The position numbers and the translations under genes are program-made. Below, piece after piece: positions 35,264 through 45,069 of a stretch of DNA of 64,000 nucleotides. Source of the stretch: DASSQJ01 sp963772645. Its GTDB lineage: Bacteria; Actinomycetota; Actinomycetes; Actinomycetales; Dermatophilaceae. The notes beneath the pieces were generated by a model. That model had not been told where the DNA came from. It saw only the letters and a program-made list of their open reading frames with translations, and searched no databases. The DNA is taken from contig CAVYYD010000015.1 of NCBI GenBank assembly GCA_963772645.1, positions 186,001 through 250,000 of the forward strand. Reading direction: 5' to 3'. Every line of letters starts with the position of its first letter. Within the stretch, counting starts at the first letter, position 1.

Positions 35264-36186
35264 ATGGCACGGAACGAGCAGTCCGGGGTGGACGTGGACC
35301 GCGAGATCGAGCAGGCCTGGACCCGGTTCGAGGAGGAGCTCGCGAGCCGCCTCCTGCGCCTCGGCGACGGCCGGAGCCTGCTCGTGCAGACCCGCGGCGA
35401 GGAGAGCGACGAGGGCGCCCGCCCCTACGTGCAGGTCGTCTCGTTCGCCGACGGGTCCGCCCGCCGCTGCGAGGTGAGCAGCGACGACGCTCCTCGTGCC
35501 GGAGGCCCGGGTGGGTGCCGACCGGCGCGGCCCTCTTCACCGCTCTCGGCTTCTCCCCGCCGAGCGAGGACCCCGACGACGACGCCCCCAACTGGTACCT
35601 CCACGTCGACGCCGATGACTGCGACCGCCTGGCCCACACCGTCGTCGCAGGTCCTGCGCGAGGGGTTCGGTGTCGTGCACCCCCTCCTGCTCGCCGGGAT
35701 GCCGCCCGCGCCCGACGGCGCCGATGCGCACGTCCCGTCGCCCTGCGGCCAGGGCGACCTCGAGCCGGTCGACCCGACCTGCCTACCGGGCGACCTGCGA
35801 GGACGAGCTGGCCGCCTCGTCGACCGCACCCTCGCCACGGTGCTGACGAGAAGCCCCAGCGGGACGACGACGGCGACTGGCCGATCCGGTTCGAGCGCGC
35901 CACGGCCTGGGTGCGGATCCTCCCGGGCGAGCCGACGATCCGGATCTTCGCGGTCCTCGTCCACGACATCCGCTCGCCGCGCTCGGCGAACCGCGAGGTG
36001 GCCATCCTCAACCGCGACGCCACGTTCCTCCGGTACGTCCTCGACGGCGACCTGCTCATCGCCGAGCTCGACCTCGACGCCGGTCCCTTCGTGCCGCGCC
36101 ACCTCACGGACGCCATCGCCCGGTTCCACCGCGCCACCGGCCGCAGCGTGAGCGACTTCGCGGCCCGAACCGGCGGCAGGGCCTGA
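35264..36186 (+). CDS. YbjN-like (T3SS-chaperone-fold) protein, several frameshifts
   Basis: About 300 codons if repaired. The first frame reads MARNEQSGVDVDREIEQAWT to SARRCEVSS. Another gives GAALFTALGFSPPSEDPDDDAPNWYLHVD, and a later one ends RFERATAWVRILPGEPTIRI ... AIARFHRATGRSVSDFAART. The last part resembles the YbjN/CesT-like chaperone fold of actinobacterial proteins. At least four single-base frame changes lie between 35488 and 35860. The ATG at 35264 has GGAGGGA 6 nt upstream and the end is intact, so the gene boundaries look real. Function unknown. Confidence 0.5.
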
Positions 36187-36242
36187 GGACCCGGCGATAG
36201 CGTGCGAGAAGGGACCGGCGAGGAGGGGATGGTGACTGCTCG

Positions 36243-39200
36243 GTGAGGTGGGTCCGCTACGGCTCCGACGCGCTCGCCGCGCTCCGCGACGTCGTCGCCG
36301 AGGCCAAGGCCGACGACCCGATGAGCCCCGTCACCGTCCTCGTCCCGAACAACATCGCCGGCATCGTCGCCCGCCGGTTCCTCGCCCACGGGCTGGCGCC
36401 GGAGCGCCGCGGCATCGCCGCCATCCGCTTCACCACCCTGCGCCACCTCGCCGAGCAGCTCGCCGGCCCCGTCCTCGCCGGCGCCGGCCGCCGCCCGGCC
36501 ACCGCGGCACTCACCGCCGCCGCCGTCCGCGCCTGCCTCGACGCCGACCCGGGCGTCTTCGAACCTGTCGCCCAGCACCCCGCCACCGCCCGGGCCCTCG
36601 CACGGTCGCACCGCGCCCTGCGGGACGTCGACGCCGACGCCCTCCCCCACCTCGTCGGGGTCTCCGTCGCTCGCCGCCGACGTCGTCCGCCTGCACCAGG
36701 CCACCCGCGACCGGCTCCTCGACGGCTTCTACGACAGCGACCGACCTCCTGCACACCGCGGCCCGCCTGCTGCGCTCGGGAGCGGCAACGCACCGACGAG
36801 CTCGGCACCCTCGTCCTCTACCTCCCCCAGGACCTCGACCGCGCCGAGACCGGGATGCTGCGCGCCCTCGCCGACACCTCGCCACCTTGCACGTCGTCGC
36901 CGCGCCTCACCGGGGAGGCCCGCGCCGATGCCGCCGTGCTCGATGCCGTGTCCGCCGCCGGCGCCACCCCACCCGCCTCCGACCACCGAGCGCACCAGCC
37001 GACGGCCCACCGGGTGCTCACGGCCTCCGACGCCGACGACGAGGTGCGCTGCGTCGTCCGCGAGGTCGTCGCGGCGCTCCGCGAGCACCCCGCCCACCGG
37101 CTCGCGGTGCTCTACTCCAACGCCTCCCCCTACGCCCGGCTGCTCCACGAGCACCTCGCCGCGGCCGACGTCACCGTCAACGGCGCCGGGGTGCGGCCGG
37201 TCGCCGAGCGCGCCACGGCCCGGTTCCTCCTCGGCCTGCTCGAGACCGCCCGCACCGGCTTCCGCCGCGCCGACGTGATGCGGACCCTCGGCGAGGTGCC
37301 GCTCACCACCTTCGCCGGCGAGCGGGTCAGCGTCGCCCGGTTCGAGCGCGCCTCCCGCGAGGCGGGCGTCGTCGGCGGCGCCGACTGGCAGGCCAAGCTC
37401 GAGGGCTACGTCGAGCGCCTCGAGCGGGCCGCCGAGACCGCGGAGTACGAGTCCAGCCGCGCCCACGCCCGGCGCAGCGCCCAGGCCGGCGAGCAGCTCC
37501 TCGCCTTCGTCACCGAGCTCCAGCGCCGGCTCGACGCACGCCGGAGAGGCCGGCAACTGGCACGCCCTCGGCCAGTGGGCCCTCGGGCTGCTCGCCGACG
37601 TCCTCACCGAGGAGCGCCGGCAGCGGCTGCCCCTCGAGGAGCAGTACGCCCTCGGCGTCGCTCGAGCGCGTCCTCACCGGGCTCGCCGCCCTCGACACCC
37701 AGGGCCTCGCCCCGTCCCTGCTCGGCCTCGAGGAGGTGCTCGGCGTCGAGCTCGAGTCGGCCCTCCCCCGGGTCGGCCGCTTCGGCGAGGGCGTGCTCGT
37801 CGCGCCGCTCTCGCAGGCCGTCGGGCTCGACCTCGACGAGGTCTGGGTCGTCGGGCTCTCCGAGGACCTCTACCCCGGCCGGCTCCACGAGGACTCCCTC
37901 CTCCCCGAACGGGTGCGCGCGGCATCCGACGGTCAGCTCCCGTCGACCCGCGCCTCGCTCGACACGAAGCACCGCCAGCTCCTCGCCGCCTTCGACGTCG
38001 CGCCCCGGGTCACGGCGAGCTTCCCGCGCGGCGACCTGCGGCGCAGCAGCGAGCGCCTCCCGAGCCGGTGGCTCCTCCCCTCCCTGCGGGACCTCAGCGG
38101 CAACCCGAACCTCGCGGCGACGAAGTGGGCCGAGGGGGTCGACGCCTCGCGAGGGATGGCTGCACAGCTCGCCGTCGTTCGCCGCCTCCGTCCTCACGGC
38201 CGAGCAGCCGAGCACCCGGCAGGAGTGGGCGATGCGGCAGGCCTCGGCCACGCCGCGACTCGGACGACCCGGTCGTCGCCGCGGCCCGCGAGCTCGCAGC
38301 AGGCCCGCGCGCTCCGAGCGGTTCACCCGCTTCGACGGCAACCTCGCCGGCGCCGACGGCGCTCCCCGACTTCGCGACCGGCGAGCGCCTCGTCTCCCCC
38401 ACCTCGCTCGAGCGGTACGCCATCTGCCCGCACGCGTGGTTCGTCCAGCGGATGCTGTACGTCGAGCCGGTCGAGTCGCCCGAGGAGGCCGTCGCAGATC
38501 AGCCCGCTCGACGTCGGCAACATCGTCCACGAGTCCTTCGACCGGCTCGTCACCGAGGCGGCCGAGCGCGGCGAGCTGCCCGGCTACGGCGAGCCGTGGA
38601 CCGAGGCCCAGCGGCAGCGGCTCCGGGAGATCGGCGAGGCGACAGCCGACCGCTACGCCGCCGAGGGGAAGGTCGGCCACCCCCGGCTCTGGCCGGTCGA
38701 GCGCCTGCGCATCCTGACGACCCTGAGCTGGATGGTCGACGACGACAACGCGCTGGCGCGCCGAGCACGACGCCCGCGTGGTCGCCAGCGAGCTGCCGTT
38801 CGGCCTGCACGGCACCGACCCGGTCACCGTCGCCCTGCCGGATGGCGGTGTCGTCGCCTTCCGCGGCTCGGCCGACAAGGTCGACGAGGCGCGCGACGGC
38901 ACCATCCTCGTCACCGACATCAAGACCGGCAGCGCGCGCACCTTCCAAGGCGCTCAAGGACCGACCCCGTCGCCGCCGGCGAGAAGCTCCAGCTGCCGGT
39001 CTACGCGCATGGCGGCCCGCGCCGCGCACGGCGCAGCCCGACACGCCGGTCCGCGCCCTGTACTGGTTCGTCCACAAGCACCGGGAGCGGGTGGAGGTGG
39101 CGCTCACGCCCGAGGTCGACGCGACCTACGCCGCCACCGTCGGGTCGCTCGTCGGCGGCCTCGCGCGCGGCGCGTTCCCGGCCCGGGCGCCCGAGAGCCC

Positions 39201-39393
39201 GGACTTCCTCTGGGTGCAGTGCCCGTACTGCAACCCGGACGGGCTCGGCCACGGCGAGGTGCGCCGGGCCTGGGAACGCAAGCGCCTCGCCCCCGAGCTC
39301 GCGGGCTTCGCGGCGCTCGTCGAGGGCGCGGTCGCGCAGGATGCGCCCGGCGGCGGCGCCGAGCGGGACGGAGACGCGGATGCGGCGCGCTGA
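36243..39393 (+). CDS. AddB-like PD-(D/E)XK nuclease subunit, many frameshifts
   Basis: Subunit of a RecBCD/AddAB-type double-strand break resection machine, about 1,045 codons if repaired. Seen across alternating frames: an N-terminal inactive-helicase part (TVLVPNNIAGIVARRFL ... FTTLRHLAEQLAGP), a middle with EVWVVGLSEDLYPGRLHEDS, and a C-terminal nuclease with RYAICPHAWFVQRM, ISPLDVGNIVHESF, GSADKVD and ILVTDIKTG (catalytic Asp, Asp and Lys), plus Cys residues in VQCPYCNPDG that could hold an iron-sulfur cluster. More than ten one-base frame changes occur. The GTG start is tentative. The end overlaps the AddA-like gene by 14 nt, so the two form one unit. Confidence 0.65.
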
Positions 39394-42300
39394 CGACCTG
39401 CGCGACGCCGACGCGCGCGACCGCATCCGGCACGACACGGCATCCACGCTGTTCGTCGACGCCGGCGCCGGCTCGGGCAAGACCCAGGCGCTGGTCTCCC
39501 GCGTGCAGCAGCTGGTGGTGGAGGACGGCATCCCGATCGAGCAGGTCGCGGCGGTGACGTTCACCGAGCGGGCCGCGGCCGAGCTCCGCGACCGGCTGCG
39601 CGAGCGGTTCGAGCAGGCCGCGCGGCACACGACCCGGCCGGAGGCCCGGGAGCGGGCCGAGGCGGCCCTCGACGGCCTCGACCTCGCGGCCATCGGCACG
39701 CTGCACTCGTTCGCCCAGCGCATCCTCACCGAGCACCCGATCGAGGCCGGCATCCCGCCGCTGCTCGGCGTGCTCGACGAGGTCGGCTCCTCGGTGGCGT
39801 TCGAGGCCCGGTGGGCGCAGCTGCGCAGCGAGCTGCTCGACGACGAGGGCATGGCCCTGACCCTCGAGCTCGCGTTCGCCGTCGGCATCACGCTCGACCA
39901 CCTGCGCAGCATCATCGTGAGGCTCAACGGCGACTGGGACCTCGTCCGCTCCCACGTCCTGCGCGGGCCGGCCCCCGAGCCGCTCACCGCGCCGGACGTG
40001 GCCGGCATCCTCGCCGAGGCGCGCCGGCTCGTCGCCGCGGGAGACCACTGCACGGATGCCGAGGACAAGTTCCTCGCCAACCTCGCCGCGCTCTGCGCGT
40101 GTGGGTCGACGACCTCGACGCCGCCGGCCAGGACCCGCGCGCCACCGTCGCCGGTGCTGCGCCAGGCCGAGAGGCTCAAGTGGTCGCTACGGCCGGAGCG
40201 GCAACTGGGGCGGTCGGCTCGACGGCCTGCGGAGCGACTGCAAGGCGTGGGCGGCGCGAGGTGGCGCAGGTCGTGGCGCAGGTCAGCGACAGCGCCCTGC
40301 GCGCCGTCGTGCGCTGGTGCGGCGAGCGGGTGCTGGAGTCGGCCGAGCAGCGCCGCGCCGCCGGCGAGCTCGAGTTCCACGACCTGCTCGTCCTCGCGCG
40401 CGACGTGCTGCGCGACAACGCCGAGGTCCGCGCGCACCCTCCAGACCCGGTACACCCACCTGCTCCTCGACGAGTTCCAGGACACCGACCCCATCCAGAT
40501 CGAGATCGCCGTCCGCATCGCCGGCGGCGCGGCCGCCGGCGCCGAGCGCTGGGAGGACGTCGACGGTCCCGCCCGGGTCGATCTTCGTCGTCGGCGACCC
40601 GAAGCAGTCGATCTACCGGTTCCGGCGGGCCGACATCGGCATGTACCTGCGGGCGCGGGAGGTCCTCGGCGGCGACGTCACGCTGACGACGAACTTCCGC
40701 ACCGGCGCGCCCATCCTCGACTGGGTCAACGCGGTGTTCGAGCGGCTCATCGCCGAGGACCCCGGCAGACAGCCCGCCTACGAGGGCCTCGACGACCACC
40801 GCCCCGGCCCGACCGCCGGCCCGCCGGTCGCGGTGCTCGGGGCGGCCGCCCACGACGGCCTGCCGGGCGGCGGAGGTGCGCGAGCGCGAGGCGGCGGACG
40901 TGGCGCGCGCCATCGTCACCGCCCTCGAGGAGGGGTGGAGCACCGAGGCCGTCGTCGGGCACGACGCCGACGGCGAGCCGGTCCGGGAGTGGCGGCCGCT
41001 GCGCGCTGGCGACATCACGATCCTCGTCCCGGCCCGGACCTCGCTCCCCTTCCTCGAGGACGCCCTCGACGCGGCCCGGGTCGAGTACCGCACCGAGTCG
41101 AGCTCGCTCGTCTACTCGGCGCAAGAGGTGCGCGACCTCTTCGCCGCGGCGCGAGCCGTCGCCGACCCCTCCGACTCGTTCGCCCTCGTCACCGCGCTTC
41201 GCTCGTCGCTCTTCGGGTGCGGCGACGACGACCTGTGGACGTGGAAGCAGCGCGGTGGGTCGTTCTCGCTGCTCGCCCCGCTCGACGACGACGCCGCCGA
41301 GCACCCGGTGGGCGCCGGCATCCGGTACCTGCAGCGGCTGCACTACGACGCGCGGTGGATGACGCCGAGCGAGGTCCTCGGCCGGATCGCCACCGACCGG
41401 CGGATGTTCGAGGTCGCGGTGTTCTCGCCGCGCGCCGCGGGATGCGTGGCGCCGGCTGCGGTTCGTCATCGACCAGGCGCGGGCGTGGTCGGAGTCCGAG
41501 CACGGCGGGCTGCGGGCCTACCTCGCGTGGGCGGCCGCGCAGAGCTCGGAGGGCTCGCGGGTGGCCGAGTCGGTGCTGCCGGAGACCGACGTCGACTCGG
41601 TGCGGATCATGACGATCCACGCGGCCAAGGGCCTGGAGTTCCCGATGGTGGTGCTCTCCGGCATGTCGCTCGGCCCCGAACCGCGGCCGCGGGGTGCAGC
41701 TGCTGTGGACCGACGACGACTTCGCCGTGAAGGTCGGCAGCGGCATCGAGACCCAGGACTTCGCCGAGCAGCAGCCGCTCGACGAGCAGATGAGCGACCT
41801 CGAGCGGATGCGGCTGCTCTACGTCGCCGCGACCCGGGCCCGCGACCACCTCGTCGTGTCGCTGCACCGGGGGAAGACGCCGCCGAGCGCGACCTCGTGG
41901 TCGAACGCCACGCACCTCGCCGAGGCGGGTGCCGCCACCGCGGCGGATGCCGTGCAGCTGGCCTGGGACGGCGATGTCGCCCTCCCCGCCCGGGAGCGTC
42001 GGGAGGTCACCCCGCCGCCGGAGCTCGAGGAGTGGCTAGCGCGGGTGCGTGCCTCGGCGGAGGCCAGCCGGCGGGTGCCGGCGATCAGCGCGTCCGGGCT
42101 CGAGGGCACCGACCCCGACGCCCTCCAGGTGGCGGTGCCGGCGTCGGTGCCTGCACCTGCCGAGGAGGAAGCCGACACGACCGGCGAGGAGGTCGCGGCG
42201 GGCCTTGCGAAGGGCGCCCGTGACGTCGAGCACCCGGCGTGGGCCAAGGGCCGCTACGGGTCGGCGATCGGCCGGGCCGTCCACGGCGTGCTCCAGTCCG

Positions 42301-42722
42301 TCGACCTGCGGACCGGCGCCGGGCTCGAGGACGCGGTCGCCGCCCAGTGCGTCGCCGAGGGCGTCGTCGAGTTCACCGACCTCGTCACCGCCCTGGCCCG
42401 CTCGGCCCTCGCCCACGACGTCGTCCGCCGCGCCGCCGAGCGCGAGCACTGGCGCGAGTCGTACGTCGGGACCCTGCAGGAGGACGGCACGGTCCTCGAG
42501 GGGTTCGTCGACCTCGTCTACCGCGAGGACGACGGCTCCCTCGTCATCGTCGACTACAAGACCGACGACATCCCGGACGCCGCCATCCCAGCCCGGACGA
42601 CCTATTACCAGCCCCAGGTCGACGCCTACCGGCGGGTGCTGTCGGCCGCAGTCGAAGGAGCCGTGGCGGACCCGGTCCTGGTCTTCACAAAGCACGCTCC
42701 TGGCGGGAACGACGCCCCCTGA
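39380..42722 (+). CDS. AddA-like UvrD helicase with C-terminal nuclease, frameshifted
   Basis: Helicase-nuclease partner of the preceding subunit, about 1,110 codons if repaired. Seen: Walker A DAGAGSGKTQ near residue 30, FTERAAAELRDRLRER, motif II LLLDEFQDTDPIQ, motif III GDPKQSIYRFRRADI, motif V IMTIHAAKGLEFPMVV, motif VI LLYVAATRARDH, and a RecB-type nuclease with GFVDLVYRE and VIVDYKTDD. Frame changes lie between about 40090 and 41700; the part before and the last 1 kb are open. GGAG is 6 nt before the ATG at 39380. All helicase and nuclease motifs survive, which argues for sequence error over decay. Confidence 0.7.
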
Positions 42723-42843
42723 CTCTGGGCGAACTCTGTCCACAGGTCCAGCCGAATCGGCGGCCGTCCCCATGCTGAATCTCGTTGCGGGACAGTGTCA
42801 GTGGCCTTCTGTAGCGTGTGGTGGGACGGGGAAGGAGGAGGTC

Positions 42844-44217
42844 GTGACCGCTGCAGCGCTCGAGTCCGAGGCGGCCCTGCCGCGCCTGTCCCCTGCGGCC
42901 GAGGTCGCGCTCTTCCGCGAGCGCCTGTCCATGATCGCCGTCGACGAGCTGACCGACGCCGAGCGGCTGGAGCTCGTCACCGAGCTGGAGCGGCTCAAGG
43001 GCGGTACCAGCGCGACCCAGGCCCGCGCAGTAGACGCCGTTCGCGAGTCACGCGAGGCGACACGCCCGCAGGACGCAGCGCGGTCGGTCGGGTCCGAGGT
43101 CGCGTTGGCCCGGCGAGAGTCCCCCACCCTGGGTGACCGCTTTGTCGGGCTCTCCCGGGTCCTGGTGCACGAGATGCCCACCACCATGGCCGCCCTCACC
43201 CGCGGGGAGATCGGCGAGCGGCACGCGGTCGAGGTCGCCCGCGAGACCGCCACCCTCACCCGGGAGGACCGGGCCGAGGTGGACCGGCGCCTGGCAGCCC
43301 TGGGCGGTCGGCTCTCCCCCCGGGCGCTGGGCCGGGCGGCCCGCCGGGTCGCCGCCGAGCTCGACGCGGCTTCCGTCGTGCGGCGGATCGAGGCCGCCGC
43401 CGCCTCCCGCCGGGTCACGGTCCGGCCCGCCCCGGACGGAATGGCCTACCTCACCGTGCTGGCTCCGTTGCGGGACACCGTCGGCGCGTATGCCTGCCTA
43501 CGCGCCCGCGCTCACGCTGTTGTCGGCGGCCAAGCGCTCGACGAGGAGCCCGAGGGTCGCGGCGTCGGCGCGGTCATGGCCGACACCGCCACCCGCCTCC
43601 TGTCCGGCCGTGCGGTCGGGCAGGTCCAGCCGGTCGAGGTCCACCTCGTCGTCACCGACCGCGCCCTGCTGGGCACCGGCGACCCCGACCGGTCGGTGAT
43701 GGAGCCCGCCCGCATCCCCAGCCACGGCCCGGTCCCGGCGCCGGTCGCCCGCGCATGGGTGCGCGGCGCCGACGAGGGCTCGGTGTGGCTCCGCCGGCTC
43801 TACACCTCCCCCGACGGGCGCGACCTGGTCGCCATGGACAGCCGCCGGCGGCTCTTCACCGGGCTGCTGCGCCGGATGCTCGTCCTGCGCGACGACGTCT
43901 GCGCCACGCCGTGGTGCGATGCCCCGATCGTCCAGGCGGACCACACCCACCCCGCCCGGGATGACGGCTCGACCAGCTACACGAACGGCTCGGGCCTGTG
44001 CGCCCGCTGCAACCAGGTCAAGGAAGCCCCCGGCTGGCAGGTCCACGTCGTCCGAGGCTCGCCGCGCGAGATCGAGATCAAGACTCCGGCTGGGCACGCC
44101 TACCGGTCACTGGCGCCGCCACTTCTCGGGTGGGGTAGCGATCCGCCTGACCCCGATAGAGGCACCACCTCAGCGCTCGAGCGTCACCTCGAGTCACTCC
44201 TCGCCACAGTTGCGTGA
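42844..44217 (+). CDS. DUF222/HNH endonuclease-domain protein, copy 3, divergent type
   Basis: 457-aa protein in one open frame. The N-terminal half is a DUF222-like helical region (ELTDAERLELVTELERLKGG, EVDRRLAALGGRLSPRALG). The C-terminus has the HNH variant DDVCATPWCDAPIVQADHTH, then NGSGLCARCNQVKE with the usual four cysteines. It differs clearly from copies 1 and 2, so it is an older paralogue and not a recent duplicate. GAAGGAGGAGG precedes the GTG at 42844, and TAGCGT (42812-42817) is a plausible -10 box. It lies 121 bp after the AddA-like gene. Role unknown. Confidence 0.82.
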   Translation: MTAAALESEAALPRLSPAAEVALFRERLSMIAVDELTDAERLELVTELERLKGGTSATQARAVDAVRESREATRPQDAARSVGSEVALARRESPTLGDRFVGLSRVLVHEMPTTMAALTRGEIGERHAVEVARETATLTREDRAEVDRRLAALGGRLSPRALGRAARRVAAELDAASVVRRIEAAAASRRVTVRPAPDGMAYLTVLAPLRDTVGAYACLRARAHAVVGGQALDEEPEGRGVGAVMADTATRLLSGRAVGQVQPVEVHLVVTDRALLGTGDPDRSVMEPARIPSHGPVPAPVARAWVRGADEGSVWLRRLYTSPDGRDLVAMDSRRRLFTGLLRRMLVLRDDVCATPWCDAPIVQADHTHPARDDGSTSYTNGSGLCARCNQVKEAPGWQVHVVRGSPREIEIKTPAGHAYRSLAPPLLGWGSDPPDPDRGTTSALERHLESLLATVA

Positions 44218-44250
44218 GTGTGCTTCTCACGTGGCCGCTGGTCGCTGACG

Positions 44251-44886
44251 TCAGCCTTCCTCGCCACCGTTCTGGTCGTCCGTCCGTCGACGGCGCGTTC
44301 GCTCGGCGAACCCGCTGGAGAAACGGCCAGTCACTGACTTGGCGCGGCCGAAACTCTCGTCGCCGAAGCGCTTAGCGGCATCGATGCCGTCCGACCCGGC
44401 CTCGAACGCCTTGACCTTCACCTCTGCGGCAGCGTCCGTCCATCGCCTCGCCTCCAACGACTCCCGACCACCAGTGATCCCGAGTCGCTCCTGGACGTCG
44501 ACGACCGTGAGAGCGACCTGGTTGCTCGATCGCACCACTGATCCTGCGGCGGTCGGGTGCAAGAGCACCTTCGTATTGGCCATACCGCCAGCGGCGTCCA
44601 AGCGGTCCATCAGGCGGCGGGTACTCCCCGAGATGAGGTCCAACCGGTTCTGCCGAGCGGCGCAAAGGGCGAGCCGGTGGTTGTCCAACTCTTCCGGAGC
44701 CGAATCGAGCACTCGATCGAGCTCGAGGACCGCGATGGCTTCCTGGAGCTGGAAGCAACGTGCCAGGACTGCCAGCCACTCCTGAACCACGGCCTCGGCG
44801 TCCTTCGACGCCTTCGCGAGGTGACCGATGTTGGTCTTGCCCTCCAACTTCTCCGCACGGGCGGAGTCCTTTTGGGCGCGCAACAC
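44251..44886 (-). CDS. Hypothetical protein, apparently internally shortened
   Basis: 211-aa helical, charged protein with EWLAVLARCFQLQEAIAVLELDR, SAPEELDNHRLALCAARQNR and a basic C-terminus. The blocks resemble an actinobacterial hypothetical family in which a much longer helical region separates VDDVLRAQKDS from EKLEGK. Here the two are almost adjacent, so an internal segment seems lost; this comparison is from memory. The frame is open 17 codons upstream (TDEITGYLATIDAKVDD) without a usual start codon, so GTG 44886 is a fallback. The 9-bp tandem repeat lies immediately upstream. Confidence 0.45.
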   Translation of the reverse strand: MLRAQKDSARAEKLEGKTNIGHLAKASKDAEAVVQEWLAVLARCFQLQEAIAVLELDRVLDSAPEELDNHRLALCAARQNRLDLISGSTRRLMDRLDAAGGMANTKVLLHPTAAGSVVRSSNQVALTVVDVQERLGITGGRESLEARRWTDAAAEVKVKAFEAGSDGIDAAKRFGDESFGRAKSVTGRFSSGFAERTRRRRTDDQNGGEEG

Positions 44887-44952
44887 GTCGTCGACCTTCG
44901 CGTCGATCGTGGCAAGGTAACCGGTGATCTCGTCCGTTCAACCCGTGCAACC

Positions 44953-45060
44953 GAGGCGGGCGAGGCGGACGAGGCGGACGAGGCGGACGAGGCGGACGAG
45001 GCGGACGAGGCGGACGAGGCGGACGAGGCGGACGAGGCGGACGAGGCGGACGAGGCGGAC
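44953..45060. repeat. 9-bp tandem repeat GAGGCGGAC, 11 perfect copies plus one variant
   Basis: One GAGGCGGGC unit (44953-44961) is followed by eleven exact GAGGCGGAC units (44962-45060), then a partial unit running into the stop codon of the DUF2075 gene at 45070. Perfect identity means recent expansion by slippage. It lies between that stop and the 5' part of the shortened gene. It is open in several frames (Glu-Ala-Asp or Ser-Ala-Ser), but no start or partner sequence supports translation. Confidence 0.9.
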
Positions 45061-45069
45061 GAGGCGAGG

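Noticed and set aside
44953..45060. The tandem repeat as a CRISPR array or as a coding Glu-Ala-Asp protein
   Set aside because: Units are 9 bp with no spacers, and no start codon, ribosome binding site or flanking protein sequence supports translation.
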